From contig NZ_JJMU01000070.1 in the NCBI RefSeq assembly GCF_000757725.1, positions 1 through 51,632 of the forward strand: DNA of 51,632 bases. Reading direction: 5' to 3'. Each line of letters begins with the position of its first letter. The first letter of the stretch is position 1. The notes beneath the pieces were generated by a model that ran no database searches, was not told the origin of the DNA, and saw only the letters and a list, made by a program, of their open reading frames with translations. This DNA is from Sphingobacterium deserti (GTDB taxonomy: Bacteria > Bacteroidota > Bacteroidia > Sphingobacteriales > Sphingobacteriaceae). The translations under genes and the position numbers were made by a program. Positions 34,349-43,159 of this stretch are shown here, piece by piece.

Positions 34349-35349
34349 AATCCGTCCATAAATGCTTCCACAGTTTCCACCATCCGAACACTACCGATCA
34401 CAATGGAAGTTCGCTGATGCAAACTCGTAGGTTGTATTGTTAATGTCGATTGCCTACCTGAAATCGCTTTACCACCAGCCTGTTCTACAATAAATGCCAA
34501 CGGATTGCATTCATACAGTAGCCTCAACTTACCTTGTGGATATTGTGACGTTTCTGGGTAAAGAAATATTCCGCCGGTAATAAGCGTTCGATGCAGGTCT
34601 GCAACCATCGACCCAATGTAGCGCGATGTGTATGGTCGATTTGATGCAGGATCTTCGACCTGACAATATTTTATATAATCTTTGATATACTGTGGGAATT
34701 TTAAATAATTGCCTTCGTTCACCGCGTAAATATTTCCAGTGTCTGGAATTTTCATGTCTGGATGAGACAGGCAAAATTCGCCAATAGATGGATCCAACGT
34801 AAATCCATTCACCCCTTTGCCGGTGGTGTAGACTAACATAGTCGACGATCCGTAAATGATATAGCCAGCAGCAACTTGTTTATCGCCACTTTGCAAAACC
34901 TCCTCCATCGAAATTTCGCTTCCGTCCTGAACTGAACGCCTATAAATAGAAAATATAGATCCTACAGAAACATTGAGATCTATATTTGATGAACCATCAA
35001 GAGGATCAACGCAAACAATATATTTTCCGTTCTTACATCCTAAATTCACAGAAAGATCTATACCATCCTCATGTTCCTCGGAAGCTATATAACAACATTC
35101 TCCACCTCTGCTCAGCGCTTCGATAAATTGCTCATCCGCATAAACATCAAGTTTCTTTTGCACTTCACCCTGAATATTTTGCTCGCCACTCTCGCCCAAA
35201 ATATCGGCCAATCCAGCTTTGTTTACCTCCCTATTGATTACTTTCGCCGCAATGCCTATGTCGCGGAGCAAGCGGGACAATTCGCCTTTGGCGTATGGGA
35301 AGTCAGCTTGTTTCTCTATAATAAATTGACCTAATGTTTTTAGCGCCAT
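34300..35349 (-). CDS. fbp: Class I fructose-1,6-bisphosphatase
   Basis: The gluconeogenic phosphatase that converts fructose-1,6-bisphosphate to fructose-6-phosphate. The 349-residue protein has ASEEHEDGID (about 89-98), VDPLDGSSNIDLNVSVGSIF (about 118-137) with the metal-binding DPxDGSSN, YGSSTMLVYTTG, SRYIGSMVADLHRTLITGG (about 241-259) and EQAGGKAISG near 290. Complete and typical of class I. It converges on and overlaps the nuclease gene. The 206-bp gap to its right contains an AAACGTTT at about 35498-35505 but no gene. Confidence 0.96.
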   Translation of the reverse strand: MALKTLGQFIIEKQADFPYAKGELSRLLRDIGIAAKVINREVNKAGLADILGESGEQNIQGEVQKKLDVYADEQFIEALSRGGECCYIASEEHEDGIDLSVNLGCKNGKYIVCVDPLDGSSNIDLNVSVGSIFSIYRRSVQDGSEISMEEVLQSGDKQVAAGYIIYGSSTMLVYTTGKGVNGFTLDPSIGEFCLSHPDMKIPDTGNIYAVNEGNYLKFPQYIKDYIKYCQVEDPASNRPYTSRYIGSMVADLHRTLITGGIFLYPETSQYPQGKLRLLYECNPLAFIVEQAGGKAISGRQSTLTIQPTSLHQRTSIVIGSVRMVETVEAFMDGFYETAENLGSTLTFSG

Positions 35350-35555
35350 AAATTTGATGTTTATTTTTCCTATGTAAAGCTAAACATCTTTTTATATTGT
35401 AAAAAACTGAATTTCAGCTTATTGTATTTTATACACAGCGATATTTGACTGATAGCCAACTCGTTATTATGCATAAAAAAAAGTAGAAAATATACGGAAA
35501 CGTTTACAGCCAATCTACCTTCTAAAGCATTCATGCGGTTTGTAAGAAACAGCTG

Positions 35556-36335
35556 TTAGATTTCCATTCCGAAAGATTTTTCGTGAAGATACTTCCAATA
35601 CCGTCGTGGCACATGTTGCAGGTGTAATTTCATATTACGTCGTTCTTTAATATTGACCGATTTAAAATAACGCTTCCATAAATCGGCATAAAGTTCTTCC
35701 TGCTGATCGTGCAAGTCTACAAGTGTTGCGTTGGCTATGGTAGACGTGTGATCAATAGTGACTTCGCTGGTCACGTGACCATCGTAAAACAAACCGTAAT
35801 GTCTTTTTACATCGAAAATTAACCAGCGTTGATCTGCATAGCGATCTTGAAAATGCTTTTGAATAAGTGGCAGCACATTAAAATCTGGCTCAATGACCGC
35901 AACATACATCCCATCCGCAAGTAATTGAAAGCGTGTAAAGGCTTTCATCCTGTGGCGTTCGCGGGAAACAGACTTTATGATCTTTTTTAGTTGCAGGATG
36001 TGGTCGTGGGCAAAATTGGACCGAACATTTCTCGCATCGTTAAAATAATAGCTGGCAACTCGCACCACTAATAAAGGCGCTTCCGGTAATTCAGAAAGAT
36101 AGGTATGCCAAAGCTCTGCATACCCCTTTTTGCCTACTTTTGCTATTAGGCCATTCATTACACGGTCTGCCTTTCCTTGCTGCGTAAGAACTTCGTGCTC
36201 CGTTTGAAACATGCCCTGTTGCCTCTCCTTGCTGTTGCGTAACGTTATCGGAAATACCTTATATTCAAATATTTCGAAAATCGTTGTTAAAAGACCTGAC
36301 CAAGTTCCGTCATAATACATATCCACATGCTGCAT
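35556..36335 (-). CDS. TIGR03915 family putative DNA metabolism protein (DUF4130)
   Basis: A 259-residue protein of the family partnered with radical-SAM TIGR03916 proteins. Recognisable are MYYDGTWSGLLTTIFEIFE at the start, ADRVMNGLIAKVG, VRVASYYFNDARNVRSNFAHDHILQL (about 94-119), RERHRMKAFTRFQLLADGMYVAVIEPDFNVLP (about 129-160) and the C-terminal HVPRRYWKYLHEK. It starts 2 bp after the upstream stop, so both proteins are surely co-expressed. The family is thought to bind or process nucleic acid, but no activity is shown that I know of. Confidence 0.87.
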   Translation of the reverse strand: MQHVDMYYDGTWSGLLTTIFEIFEYKVFPITLRNSKERQQGMFQTEHEVLTQQGKADRVMNGLIAKVGKKGYAELWHTYLSELPEAPLLVVRVASYYFNDARNVRSNFAHDHILQLKKIIKSVSRERHRMKAFTRFQLLADGMYVAVIEPDFNVLPLIQKHFQDRYADQRWLIFDVKRHYGLFYDGHVTSEVTIDHTSTIANATLVDLHDQQEELYADLWKRYFKSVNIKERRNMKLHLQHVPRRYWKYLHEKSFGMEI

Positions 36336-36337
36336 CG

Positions 36338-37591
36338 CTAAAATAATTGAAGTTGCTGATTTCCCGTGGATAGGTATTTGCTTTTTGATGTATTTAAAAT
36401 ATAGCTTTTTATAATATCCGATCGCTTATCAGCATAAATTTGCATAAAACCTTTACAGACTATAAAATACTTCGCTCGGTTTACGGCGACACCGATTTTC
36501 TTTAGATGATCAAGATTAAGCGGACCGAAGCGCCGGGCAGCAATTATTTTCTGTGCCGAACCAACGCCTATCCCAGGAACTCGCAAAATAAGTTGATAAT
36601 CATCTTTATTGATGTCTATAGGAAATCGATCCATGTTACGCAAAGCCCAACTTAATTTAGGATCGATATCCAAATCGAGTAACGGATGCGCGTCATTTAC
36701 AATTTCATTTGCTTGGAAGCCGTAAAATCGCATAAGCCAGTCGCTTTGGTACAATCTGTTTTCACGAGCCGTAGGAACCTCCGTACCAATTGCGGGCAAG
36801 CGCTTGTCATAAGAAATGGGTACATATCCGGAATAGTACACCCGCTTCATATTAAATTTTTGGTAGAAATAATTTGCCGCTGTAATGATTTGTTTATCCG
36901 TTTCCCCAGTCGCCCCAATAATCATTTGCGTACTTTGACCTGCCGGCGCGAAATGCGGTGTTGATTTAAAGATTTTCTTTTCCTCTTTAGTTTTTACCAA
37001 CTGATCTTTCAGATAGGTCATGGGTTGAATCATATCTCCCCGATTCTTCTCCGGTGCTAACAGCTTTAATCCAGAATCCGTAGGAATCTCCAGATTGATA
37101 CTTAACCGGTCAGCGTATAAACCTGCTTCATGGATGAGTTCCGGTGAGGCGGCTGGAATGGTTTTTAAATGAATATAGCCATTGAAGTTATGCTCTTGTC
37201 GTAGTTTCTTCGCAACCTGCACCAAACGTTCCATTGTAAAATCTGCATTTTTAAAGATACCCGAACTTAAAAACAACCCTTCGATGTAATTACGGCGGTA
37301 AAAATTTATGGTCAGGTCTACAACTTCCTGAACTGTAAATGCCGCGCGTTTAATATCATTGCTCTTTCGCGACACGCAGTATGCACAATCGTAAATGCAG
37401 TGATTTGTTAGCAAGATCTTGAGTAGAGATACACAACGACCGTCCTCCGTGTACGTATGACAAATTCCAGCACCTGTATTCCCTAAGCCCTTCTCTTTGT
37501 TTTTACGATTGCTTCCGCTTGAACTACAACTTACATCATACTTCGCTGCATCTGCTAATATTTCTAGCTTTTCCTTAATTCGCTCGCCCAT
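36338..37591 (-). CDS. TIGR03916 family radical SAM protein, putative DNA modification/repair
   Basis: A 417-residue radical SAM enzyme. The iron-sulfur motif CIYDCAYC (CxxxCxxC, about 64-71) is followed by LFLSSGIFKN (about 101-110), HLKTIPAA, and INLEIPTD. A C-terminal helix-hairpin-helix reads RVPGIGVGSAQKIIAARRFGPL (about 334-355), a DNA-binding element also seen in nucleases and glycosylases. The chemistry is unknown; spore-photoproduct-lyase-like repair is a family conjecture. It heads the two-gene operon and has a palindromic site 20 bp upstream of the ATG. Confidence 0.9.
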   Translation of the reverse strand: MGERIKEKLEILADAAKYDVSCSSSGSNRKNKEKGLGNTGAGICHTYTEDGRCVSLLKILLTNHCIYDCAYCVSRKSNDIKRAAFTVQEVVDLTINFYRRNYIEGLFLSSGIFKNADFTMERLVQVAKKLRQEHNFNGYIHLKTIPAASPELIHEAGLYADRLSINLEIPTDSGLKLLAPEKNRGDMIQPMTYLKDQLVKTKEEKKIFKSTPHFAPAGQSTQMIIGATGETDKQIITAANYFYQKFNMKRVYYSGYVPISYDKRLPAIGTEVPTARENRLYQSDWLMRFYGFQANEIVNDAHPLLDLDIDPKLSWALRNMDRFPIDINKDDYQLILRVPGIGVGSAQKIIAARRFGPLNLDHLKKIGVAVNRAKYFIVCKGFMQIYADKRSDIIKSYILNTSKSKYLSTGNQQLQLF

Positions 37592-37609
37592 ACATTCCGT
37601 TATTCAACT

Positions 37610-37617
37610 CAAATATA
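37610..37617 (-). promoter_or_regulatory. Putative minus-7 box (TATATTTG) for the radical-SAM operon
   Basis: Exact TAnnTTTG match on the minus strand, 18 bp upstream of the ATG and lying inside one arm of the palindrome at 37611-37637. Confidence 0.6.
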
Positions 37618-37637
37618 CTAAATTAATTAGTATATTT
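37611..37637. promoter_or_regulatory. 11-bp perfect inverted repeat upstream of the radical-SAM gene, candidate operator
   Basis: AAATATACTAA and TTAGTATATTT flank ATTAA. The core TACTAA-N5-TTAGTA matches the site at 32933-32949 exactly in half-sites and spacing. It covers the predicted minus-7 box, as expected of a repressor operator. Confidence 0.7.
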
Positions 37638-37683
37638 AAACAAGAAGTGTGCGTAGCTTATTAATCAGGTAGAAATCGCAATT

Positions 37684-38967
37684 TTACGATGATAACTTAC
37701 CTACAGTAATTTTCGCGAGCTTATCAAAGTCAAAATACTTGTTGGCAATTTCTTGTACGCGTGCAGCAGTCATCTGCTGGATTGTTTCCGTATACCGTGT
37801 GAAATAGTCATATGTCAATCCAGAGAAGTATACCGTTTTAAATTTATCTGCATGCGAGAAGATGGATTCCAAACTTCCCAACATGGAGCCGAGCATATAG
37901 TTCTTAACGAGTTCAATTTCTTGCTCGCCGGCTAAGCTATCTCTTAAATTCACAAATTCTTTCTTTATCTCATCAAGCGTTGCTTGCGTAGCATCAACAC
38001 TAACCTCCGTTGCTATGGTAAACAAGCCACTGTGCTTTAAACTTGCTAGGGCTGAACCAATGCTATACGTATAACCTTTCTCTTCCCGAATATTGCGCAT
38101 AAGACGGGAGCCAAAATAGCCACCAAAGAGTGTATTTACAAACTGTACAGCAGGATAATCAGGATGACTTCTATTGATACTGGGCATACCAAGTCGGATG
38201 GCAGACTGCAGGGCTTCTGGTCTGGTTTCTACTATAGTATCTGGTTGAAATGCAGTGAACACCGGAATGGCCGATGCAAAACCGTCATTTTTATTCGCCC
38301 AATTATGGCCAAAAAGTTCTTGGAAGGCTGTTACTATATCATCAGTTACATTTCCGGAAAGAAGCAGTGTGCAGTTTTGTGGCTGTATTTGATGCGTGTA
38401 AAGAGCGATTAAATCTTCGCGATTCAGGTGCTCATAAGATTCTACAGTCGGGGTGATACCGTAGCGATTTTTCCCGAACAACTGCGTATAAAACAAACGA
38501 CGGGCTACGTAATCATTTTTTTGTAATGATATTTGCAAGGTTTGTTTATTATTACGAATATAGGTCTCTAATTCCACCTCTGGAAAAGTCGCATTATTGA
38601 GCACATCATGCATCACCGGCAGTACCGATCCAATATGCTTCGTAAGCGTATACAACGTGAGGGATGTATGATCGAAGCTGTACTCCGGCACAAGATACGC
38701 GCCATAAAAGTCTACTTCCTCCGCTATCTGCGCACTCGAGCGTGTCGCTGTCCCTTCTTTCAACATGTGACTCAAACAGGTATTTAAAAGGGGATTTTCC
38801 GGATTAGAAAATGTGTTTTGAAACACAAACTCGGCCTTGACAAGCTGCTGATCATTAGCTCGGAAGATAAACACGTTTAAACCATTAGCAAAGGTTAATT
38901 CTTCTGGTTTTATAAGCGCTATATCTTGAATGTTGTGTCGTTCTGGAGCTAAGGTTCTATTCAGCAT
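37684..38967 (-). CDS. M16 family peptidase, non-catalytic subunit
   Basis: A 427-residue two-lobed M16 protein without the zinc motif: where active members have HxxEH, this one reads CLSHMLKEGTATRSS (about 65-79). It keeps the substrate-side YTYSIGSAL (about 289) and the ATEVSVDATQATLDEIKKE helix, resembling the regulatory partner in mitochondrial-processing-peptidase-like heterodimers. Its start overlaps the end of the active subunit gene by 11 bp, so the two are coupled. Substrate unknown; no signal peptide is apparent, so it is probably cytoplasmic. Confidence 0.88.
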   Translation of the reverse strand: MLNRTLAPERHNIQDIALIKPEELTFANGLNVFIFRANDQQLVKAEFVFQNTFSNPENPLLNTCLSHMLKEGTATRSSAQIAEEVDFYGAYLVPEYSFDHTSLTLYTLTKHIGSVLPVMHDVLNNATFPEVELETYIRNNKQTLQISLQKNDYVARRLFYTQLFGKNRYGITPTVESYEHLNREDLIALYTHQIQPQNCTLLLSGNVTDDIVTAFQELFGHNWANKNDGFASAIPVFTAFQPDTIVETRPEALQSAIRLGMPSINRSHPDYPAVQFVNTLFGGYFGSRLMRNIREEKGYTYSIGSALASLKHSGLFTIATEVSVDATQATLDEIKKEFVNLRDSLAGEQEIELVKNYMLGSMLGSLESIFSHADKFKTVYFSGLTYDYFTRYTETIQQMTAARVQEIANKYFDFDKLAKITVGKLSS

Positions 38968-40210
38968 TTTTATTTTGTTTAGCGTGATACACCAATGTTG
39001 ATGAGTTTTCTTTCAAAAAAATGTCTTGCGCCACACGTTGCAGGTCTTGGGTAGATATGGCGAGATATTTATCTACTTCTTCGTTATATAATGCGGCGTC
39101 CCCCAAAGCCTCATAAAAAGCAAGGTTCATGGCTTTATCCAAAATCGATAACTCTGCAAAAACCAGGGTTGATTCGACTTTATTTTTCACTTTCTGCAGT
39201 TCTACAGCTGTAACAGGATCATTTTTTATGATTTCCAGTTGGTTCCATAAAAGCTCCTCGGCTTCCACCAGGGACACATGAGGGAGAGGCTTTCCTTCGA
39301 TCACAAACAAGTTATTGTCTACCGACCCCATGACATATGCATTTACTTCGCTAAAAAGTGGTTGATCTTTAACAAGTGCCCTGTAAAGACGAGATGAGCT
39401 ACCACGAGAAAGAATATCAGATAATAGATCCGTTATCGGATAGTCATGGTGTAGACGGTCAGCAGCATGAAAAGCGATATAGAGACTGTCTATAGGAACG
39501 TCGGCAACCACTTCCTCGCGCCGAGCCTCTGTTTGCCGGGGCTCACGCGGCAAGTTTCTTTTTTCGAGGTATCCAGCAGGGATATTACCAAACCATTTTT
39601 GCGACAGGGCTTTCACTTGCTCGAAATCAACATCGCCACTAACGACTACAATGGCATTATTCGGAATATAGAATTGTTGGAAGAAGGATTTGACGTCTTC
39701 CATTGTGGCTTCCTCAATATGGCTTAAATCCTTCCCAATTGTCGCCCAACTGTAGGGGTGAACTTTGTAAGCTAATGGTCGCAACCGAAGCCATACATCG
39801 CCATAGGGTTGATTGAGATAGCGCTGCTTGAATTCCTCAACCACGACATTGCGCTGCACTTCCAAACTCTGCTCGCTGAACGCTAGACTTAGCATACGAT
39901 CGCTCTCCAGCCAAAACGCGGTTTCGATATTTGCAGAAGGTAGAGTGATGTAATAATTGGTTATGTCATTACTTGTAAAGGCGTTATTCTCTCCACCGAC
40001 TTCCTGAAGCGGTGCGTCGAACTGTGGAATATTTACCGATCCACCAAACATTAGATGTTCGAAAAGATGTGCGAAGCCTGTTTTATCAGGTGATTCGTCC
40101 CGTGCGCCAACGTCGTATAGAATATTGACACAGGCCATTGCTGTAGTGTGATCTTCATGAACGAGAACACGCAACCCATTATCTAAAGTAAAGCGTTTAT
40201 AGTTGATCAT
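38957..40210 (-). CDS. M16 family zinc peptidase, catalytic subunit
   Basis: A 417-residue insulinase/PqqL-type protease. The inverted zinc motif HLFEHLMFGG (HxxEH, about 48-57) is followed by a downstream Glu about 75 residues later in the VVVEEFKQR region. SSSRLYRAL marks the C-terminal lobe (about 277). It pairs with the inactive subunit gene that follows and lies 21 bp downstream of hemF, so a gpsA-hemF-M16-M16 operon is likely. Confidence 0.92.
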   Translation of the reverse strand: MINYKRFTLDNGLRVLVHEDHTTAMACVNILYDVGARDESPDKTGFAHLFEHLMFGGSVNIPQFDAPLQEVGGENNAFTSNDITNYYITLPSANIETAFWLESDRMLSLAFSEQSLEVQRNVVVEEFKQRYLNQPYGDVWLRLRPLAYKVHPYSWATIGKDLSHIEEATMEDVKSFFQQFYIPNNAIVVVSGDVDFEQVKALSQKWFGNIPAGYLEKRNLPREPRQTEARREEVVADVPIDSLYIAFHAADRLHHDYPITDLLSDILSRGSSSRLYRALVKDQPLFSEVNAYVMGSVDNNLFVIEGKPLPHVSLVEAEELLWNQLEIIKNDPVTAVELQKVKNKVESTLVFAELSILDKAMNLAFYEALGDAALYNEEVDKYLAISTQDLQRVAQDIFLKENSSTLVYHAKQNKNAE

Positions 40211-40231
40211 TAAATATTGTATAATAAGAAG

Positions 40232-41134
40232 TTATACCACCCAGTTAATTCCTTTCTTCAGAAAAGAAAGCGTTTTCTCCTCTAATGAATTTGGTTCCGG
40301 TTTATAGTCATACGCCCAGTTGGCTTGCGCAGGTAGGCTCATCAAAATCGATTCTACACGCCCGTTGGTTTCCAAACCGAAACGCGTGCCAGAATCATAA
40401 ACTAAATTAAATTCCACGTAACGTCCTCTACGCAATAGTTGCCACTCCTTTTCTACGTTACTGTATTTGCTATGCTGATTTCTAGTAACAATCTCGGCAT
40501 AGGTAGGTACAAAAGTTTTTGCCAAATCGCACGAAAAATGAAACAGTTGTTCGCTAGATAAATTCGTCTTCTCCGGTGTCAGCTTATCATAAAATATGCC
40601 GCCAATACCGCGTGTCTCATGCCGATGCTTTATAAAAAAATAATTGTCTGCCCATGTTTTGAAGTCGTTGTAAAAAGTAGGGTGATGCTTGTCACAAACA
40701 TTCTTCATCATTTGATGGAAAAAGCGGGCATCCTCTTCAATCACGTAATGAGGGGTGAGATCAATCCCTCCGCCAAACCATTTTATTTGATCATTTAGCT
40801 CGAAATAGCGTACATTCATGTGAATGATAGGGACCCATGGGTTTTTAGGATGCATGACAATACTAATACCGGTAGCAAAAAAATCTTCTTCCTCCACACC
40901 AAAGGCTTTTTTTATAGCCTCTGGTAATTTACCATGTACGGCAGAAAAATTAACACCGCCTTTTTCGAATAAGTTACCATCTTGTATAATGCGTGTTCGG
41001 CCGCCGCCGCCACCCTCTCTTTCCCAGATTTCTTCATTAAAAAGGGCTTGACCATCTAACTGCTCCAGCCCGCTAGTTATTTCATCTTGAATTGTCTTAT
41101 AGCTTTCTGCAATAAATTCTTTTGTCAAACTCAT
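40232..41134 (-). CDS. hemF: Oxygen-dependent coproporphyrinogen III oxidase
   Basis: It oxidatively decarboxylates coproporphyrinogen III to protoporphyrinogen IX using O2 (heme synthesis). The 300-residue protein has WEREGGGGGRTRIIQDGNLFEKGGVNFS (about 37-64), VPIIHMNVRYFE (about 96-107), WFGGGIDLTPHYV (about 114-126), the HxxxRGIGGIFYD region (about 171-185) and the C-terminal RRGRYVEFNLVYDSGTRFGL (about 232-251). Complete. Presence of HemF fits an aerobic lifestyle, as do katG and mqo here. Its first base overlaps the last base of gpsA. Confidence 0.96.
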   Translation of the reverse strand: MSLTKEFIAESYKTIQDEITSGLEQLDGQALFNEEIWEREGGGGGRTRIIQDGNLFEKGGVNFSAVHGKLPEAIKKAFGVEEEDFFATGISIVMHPKNPWVPIIHMNVRYFELNDQIKWFGGGIDLTPHYVIEEDARFFHQMMKNVCDKHHPTFYNDFKTWADNYFFIKHRHETRGIGGIFYDKLTPEKTNLSSEQLFHFSCDLAKTFVPTYAEIVTRNQHSKYSNVEKEWQLLRRGRYVEFNLVYDSGTRFGLETNGRVESILMSLPAQANWAYDYKPEPNSLEEKTLSFLKKGINWVV

Positions 41135-42147
41135 TATGTCAATTTTGTTGCTAATTTCTTCACTTCAATATTTGCCGCCTGCTTGTTGTATAAAATTTGG
41201 TATACCATATTGCAGATTGGCATATCCAACTCGTAATGCTGTATGATATTTTGAATACAGGCTGATGCATAATAACCTTCCGCAACCATATTCATTTCCA
41301 GTTGCGCTGACTGTACCGTATAACCTTTACCTATCATATGGCCAAATGTGCGGTTGCGGCTAAACTGCGAATAAGCCGTTACCAACAAATCACCGAGGTA
41401 GGCAGAGGCATTTATATCACGATCGACTTCAGGGTCGATAGCCGTCACGCAGGTTTCCATTTCACGAATCGCATTGGACACAAGCACCGCCGTAAAATTG
41501 TCGCCGAATCCAAGACCATGACAAATTCCGCCTGCAAGCGCATAGATATTCTTTAATACGGCGCCATACTCTACACCAAAAACGTCTGTTGAAATGATGG
41601 TGTTAATATAGCGGTTTCGCAATACTGAAGCAACGCTTTCGGCATGCGCAGATTCTTTCCCGGCAATAGTCAGATAAGACAATTTCTCAGCGGAAACTTC
41701 TTCCGCATGGCAGGGACCTCCTATCACCACAATATTCGCGAGCGGAATGCCGTATATTTTTGAAAGGTATTCGCCCACTATAAGATTTTCGTCGGGAATA
41801 ATACCTTTAATAGCGGTGACGATGATCTTACCTTCAAAATCGCTGGCATCTACACCTTTTAGCGCATCTTTCAAGTAAGCTGAAGGCGTGTTTAAGATAA
41901 CAATATCCGATTGTTGAATAACCTTACGCGCATCAGAAAAGAGATGGTCCGGATGAACACGGAGTTCTACGGCACTAAGGTAGGTAGGGTTGTGTTTGTA
42001 CGTTTTAATGTAAGCTAGATCCTCTTCTTTCCGAATCCACCAAAACACATCCTTTTTCTTTTGGTTGTCGCCCAACATCTTAATCATCGCTGTAGCCCAA
42101 CTCCCACTTCCCACCATCCCGATTTTCTGCTCGGTTTCTTCCATCAT
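41134..42147 (-). CDS. gpsA: NAD(P)-dependent glycerol-3-phosphate dehydrogenase
   Basis: It reduces dihydroxyacetone phosphate to sn-glycerol-3-phosphate for phospholipid synthesis. The 337-residue protein has the nucleotide-binding VGSGSWATAM (about 12-21), NTPSAYL (about 85-91), TAIKGI (about 110), VVIGGPCHAEEV (about 139-150), and the catalytic-lysine region GAVLKNIYALAGGICHGLG (about 205-223). The usual GxGxWG and GPxxAxE motifs are slightly altered (SWA, CHAEEV), a pattern I associate with Bacteroidota. First gene of the likely gpsA-hemF-M16 operon. Confidence 0.93.
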   Translation of the reverse strand: MMEETEQKIGMVGSGSWATAMIKMLGDNQKKKDVFWWIRKEEDLAYIKTYKHNPTYLSAVELRVHPDHLFSDARKVIQQSDIVILNTPSAYLKDALKGVDASDFEGKIIVTAIKGIIPDENLIVGEYLSKIYGIPLANIVVIGGPCHAEEVSAEKLSYLTIAGKESAHAESVASVLRNRYINTIISTDVFGVEYGAVLKNIYALAGGICHGLGFGDNFTAVLVSNAIREMETCVTAIDPEVDRDINASAYLGDLLVTAYSQFSRNRTFGHMIGKGYTVQSAQLEMNMVAEGYYASACIQNIIQHYELDMPICNMVYQILYNKQAANIEVKKLATKLT

Positions 42148-42169
42148 TTTTTTGTTAATTTTTAGCTAA

Positions 42170-42177
42170 CAAATATA
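42170..42177 (-). promoter_or_regulatory. Putative gpsA minus-7 box (TATATTTG)
   Basis: Exact TAnnTTTG match 22 bp upstream of the gpsA ATG; the minus-33 element is not evident. Confidence 0.5.
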
Positions 42178-42185
42178 CATATTAT

Positions 42186-42217
42186 AATTGACCGTCGCCT
42201 AAACCGGACGGCCAATT
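42186..42217. terminator. Interrupted hairpin between lipoprotein gene and gpsA
   Basis: AATTG-A-CCGTC pairs with GACGG-C-CAATT (one mismatch) around a ten-base loop, 41 bp after the lipoprotein stop. The T run is poor, so this is a weak terminator candidate. Confidence 0.35.
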
Positions 42218-42257
42218 GTAGATTTCGTAACAGAATATTTGGAACAATTTTGCCTGC

Positions 42258-42908
42258 TTATTTTAATGCCGCAAAATTAAGCTTAGCAACAAGGTCCTTT
42301 AATTCGTCAAGTTTAAATCCATCGCCCTCTAACTTAACGAGATAACGTTCTTTATAGATAAAGGTTATATCAGAGTCTACTACGCTTCCCTCCTGCTGTG
42401 GCTTAGTTTCTCGTGTTGCTGCTCTGTATCCCTGGACATCCTCATTCTTTGTCATCTCGTACTCCGAGTCTTTTTCTGAGTCCATAGTTAGACTCATGGC
42501 CATCAACGAAACAACCGCAGCGCCAGTTTCTCCCGCACCATCGGTCAATGTAAGCATCAGCTCCTTATCATCCGGTGCTTCATAAACTGCATTACCAGAG
42601 GCAACATCTACTCCATAAGCTTGATTACCTCCCGAATAGGCGGAACGAGGCCAGCCATTTAAGTTTTCAGGAAAAAAAGCTTTCAACTCCTCATTTGTGA
42701 GTTTTTTAATATTTTTTAAATTCGCTTGCATTGTCTCCATCTTGGAGGCTCCGTCTTGGAGGTTATCAAAACTTCCTGCACCATCGACTTGATTTGTGCG
42801 TTGATCAGTCTCTTCATTCGACTCTGCCGACCCTTTCCCGCCGTTACAAGCCACTAGGATAGACGTTGATAACGTCAAGATCCACGCAAATTTCGATACT
42901 CGTATCAT
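42258..42908 (-). CDS. Hypothetical lipoprotein
   Basis: A 216-residue lipoprotein with signal peptide and lipobox (ILVAC, cysteine about residue 21), then a low-complexity Ser/Glu/Gly-rich linker to about residue 60. The globular part includes LKNIKKLTNEELKAFFPENLNGWPRS (about 66-91) and ends with KLDELKDLVAKLNFAALK. The pattern 'L-FFPE-L-G--R' recalls a Bacteroidota lipoprotein type I cannot name with certainty. It stands alone upstream of gpsA and divergent from the ABC-F gene; the 251 bp between them hold no further gene. Confidence 0.7.
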   Translation of the reverse strand: MIRVSKFAWILTLSTSILVACNGGKGSAESNEETDQRTNQVDGAGSFDNLQDGASKMETMQANLKNIKKLTNEELKAFFPENLNGWPRSAYSGGNQAYGVDVASGNAVYEAPDDKELMLTLTDGAGETGAAVVSLMAMSLTMDSEKDSEYEMTKNEDVQGYRAATRETKPQQEGSVVDSDITFIYKERYLVKLEGDGFKLDELKDLVAKLNFAALK

Positions 42909-43047
42909 ATATACGTTATTAAGTTATTAGACATCATTGGTTCCTGCAAAAACGCGTCCAAACGCATTGTCGCCAGCTTCCTAAACGCATTATTTGCTTT
43001 AAAATCATACTGCCTTTTATGCACAGAGAAAGTTGAAGAAAATTTTA

Positions 43048-43055
43048 TATCTTTG
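43048..43055 (+). promoter_or_regulatory. Putative minus-7 box (TATCTTTG) for the ABC-F gene
   Basis: Exact TAnnTTTG match about 104 bp upstream of the ATG, leaving a long 5' leader. ABC-F genes are often controlled through such leaders, but no leader peptide or attenuator was resolved here. Confidence 0.45.
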
Positions 43056-43159
43056 CTCTCACAAAATAGCGTATGTAAGATTTGATTATTTCTTGAGTAT
43101 GAAGACCGGATAGCGATAGACGTCCTATCCGCCATTTTTTATCATTTAAAGACGTAATC

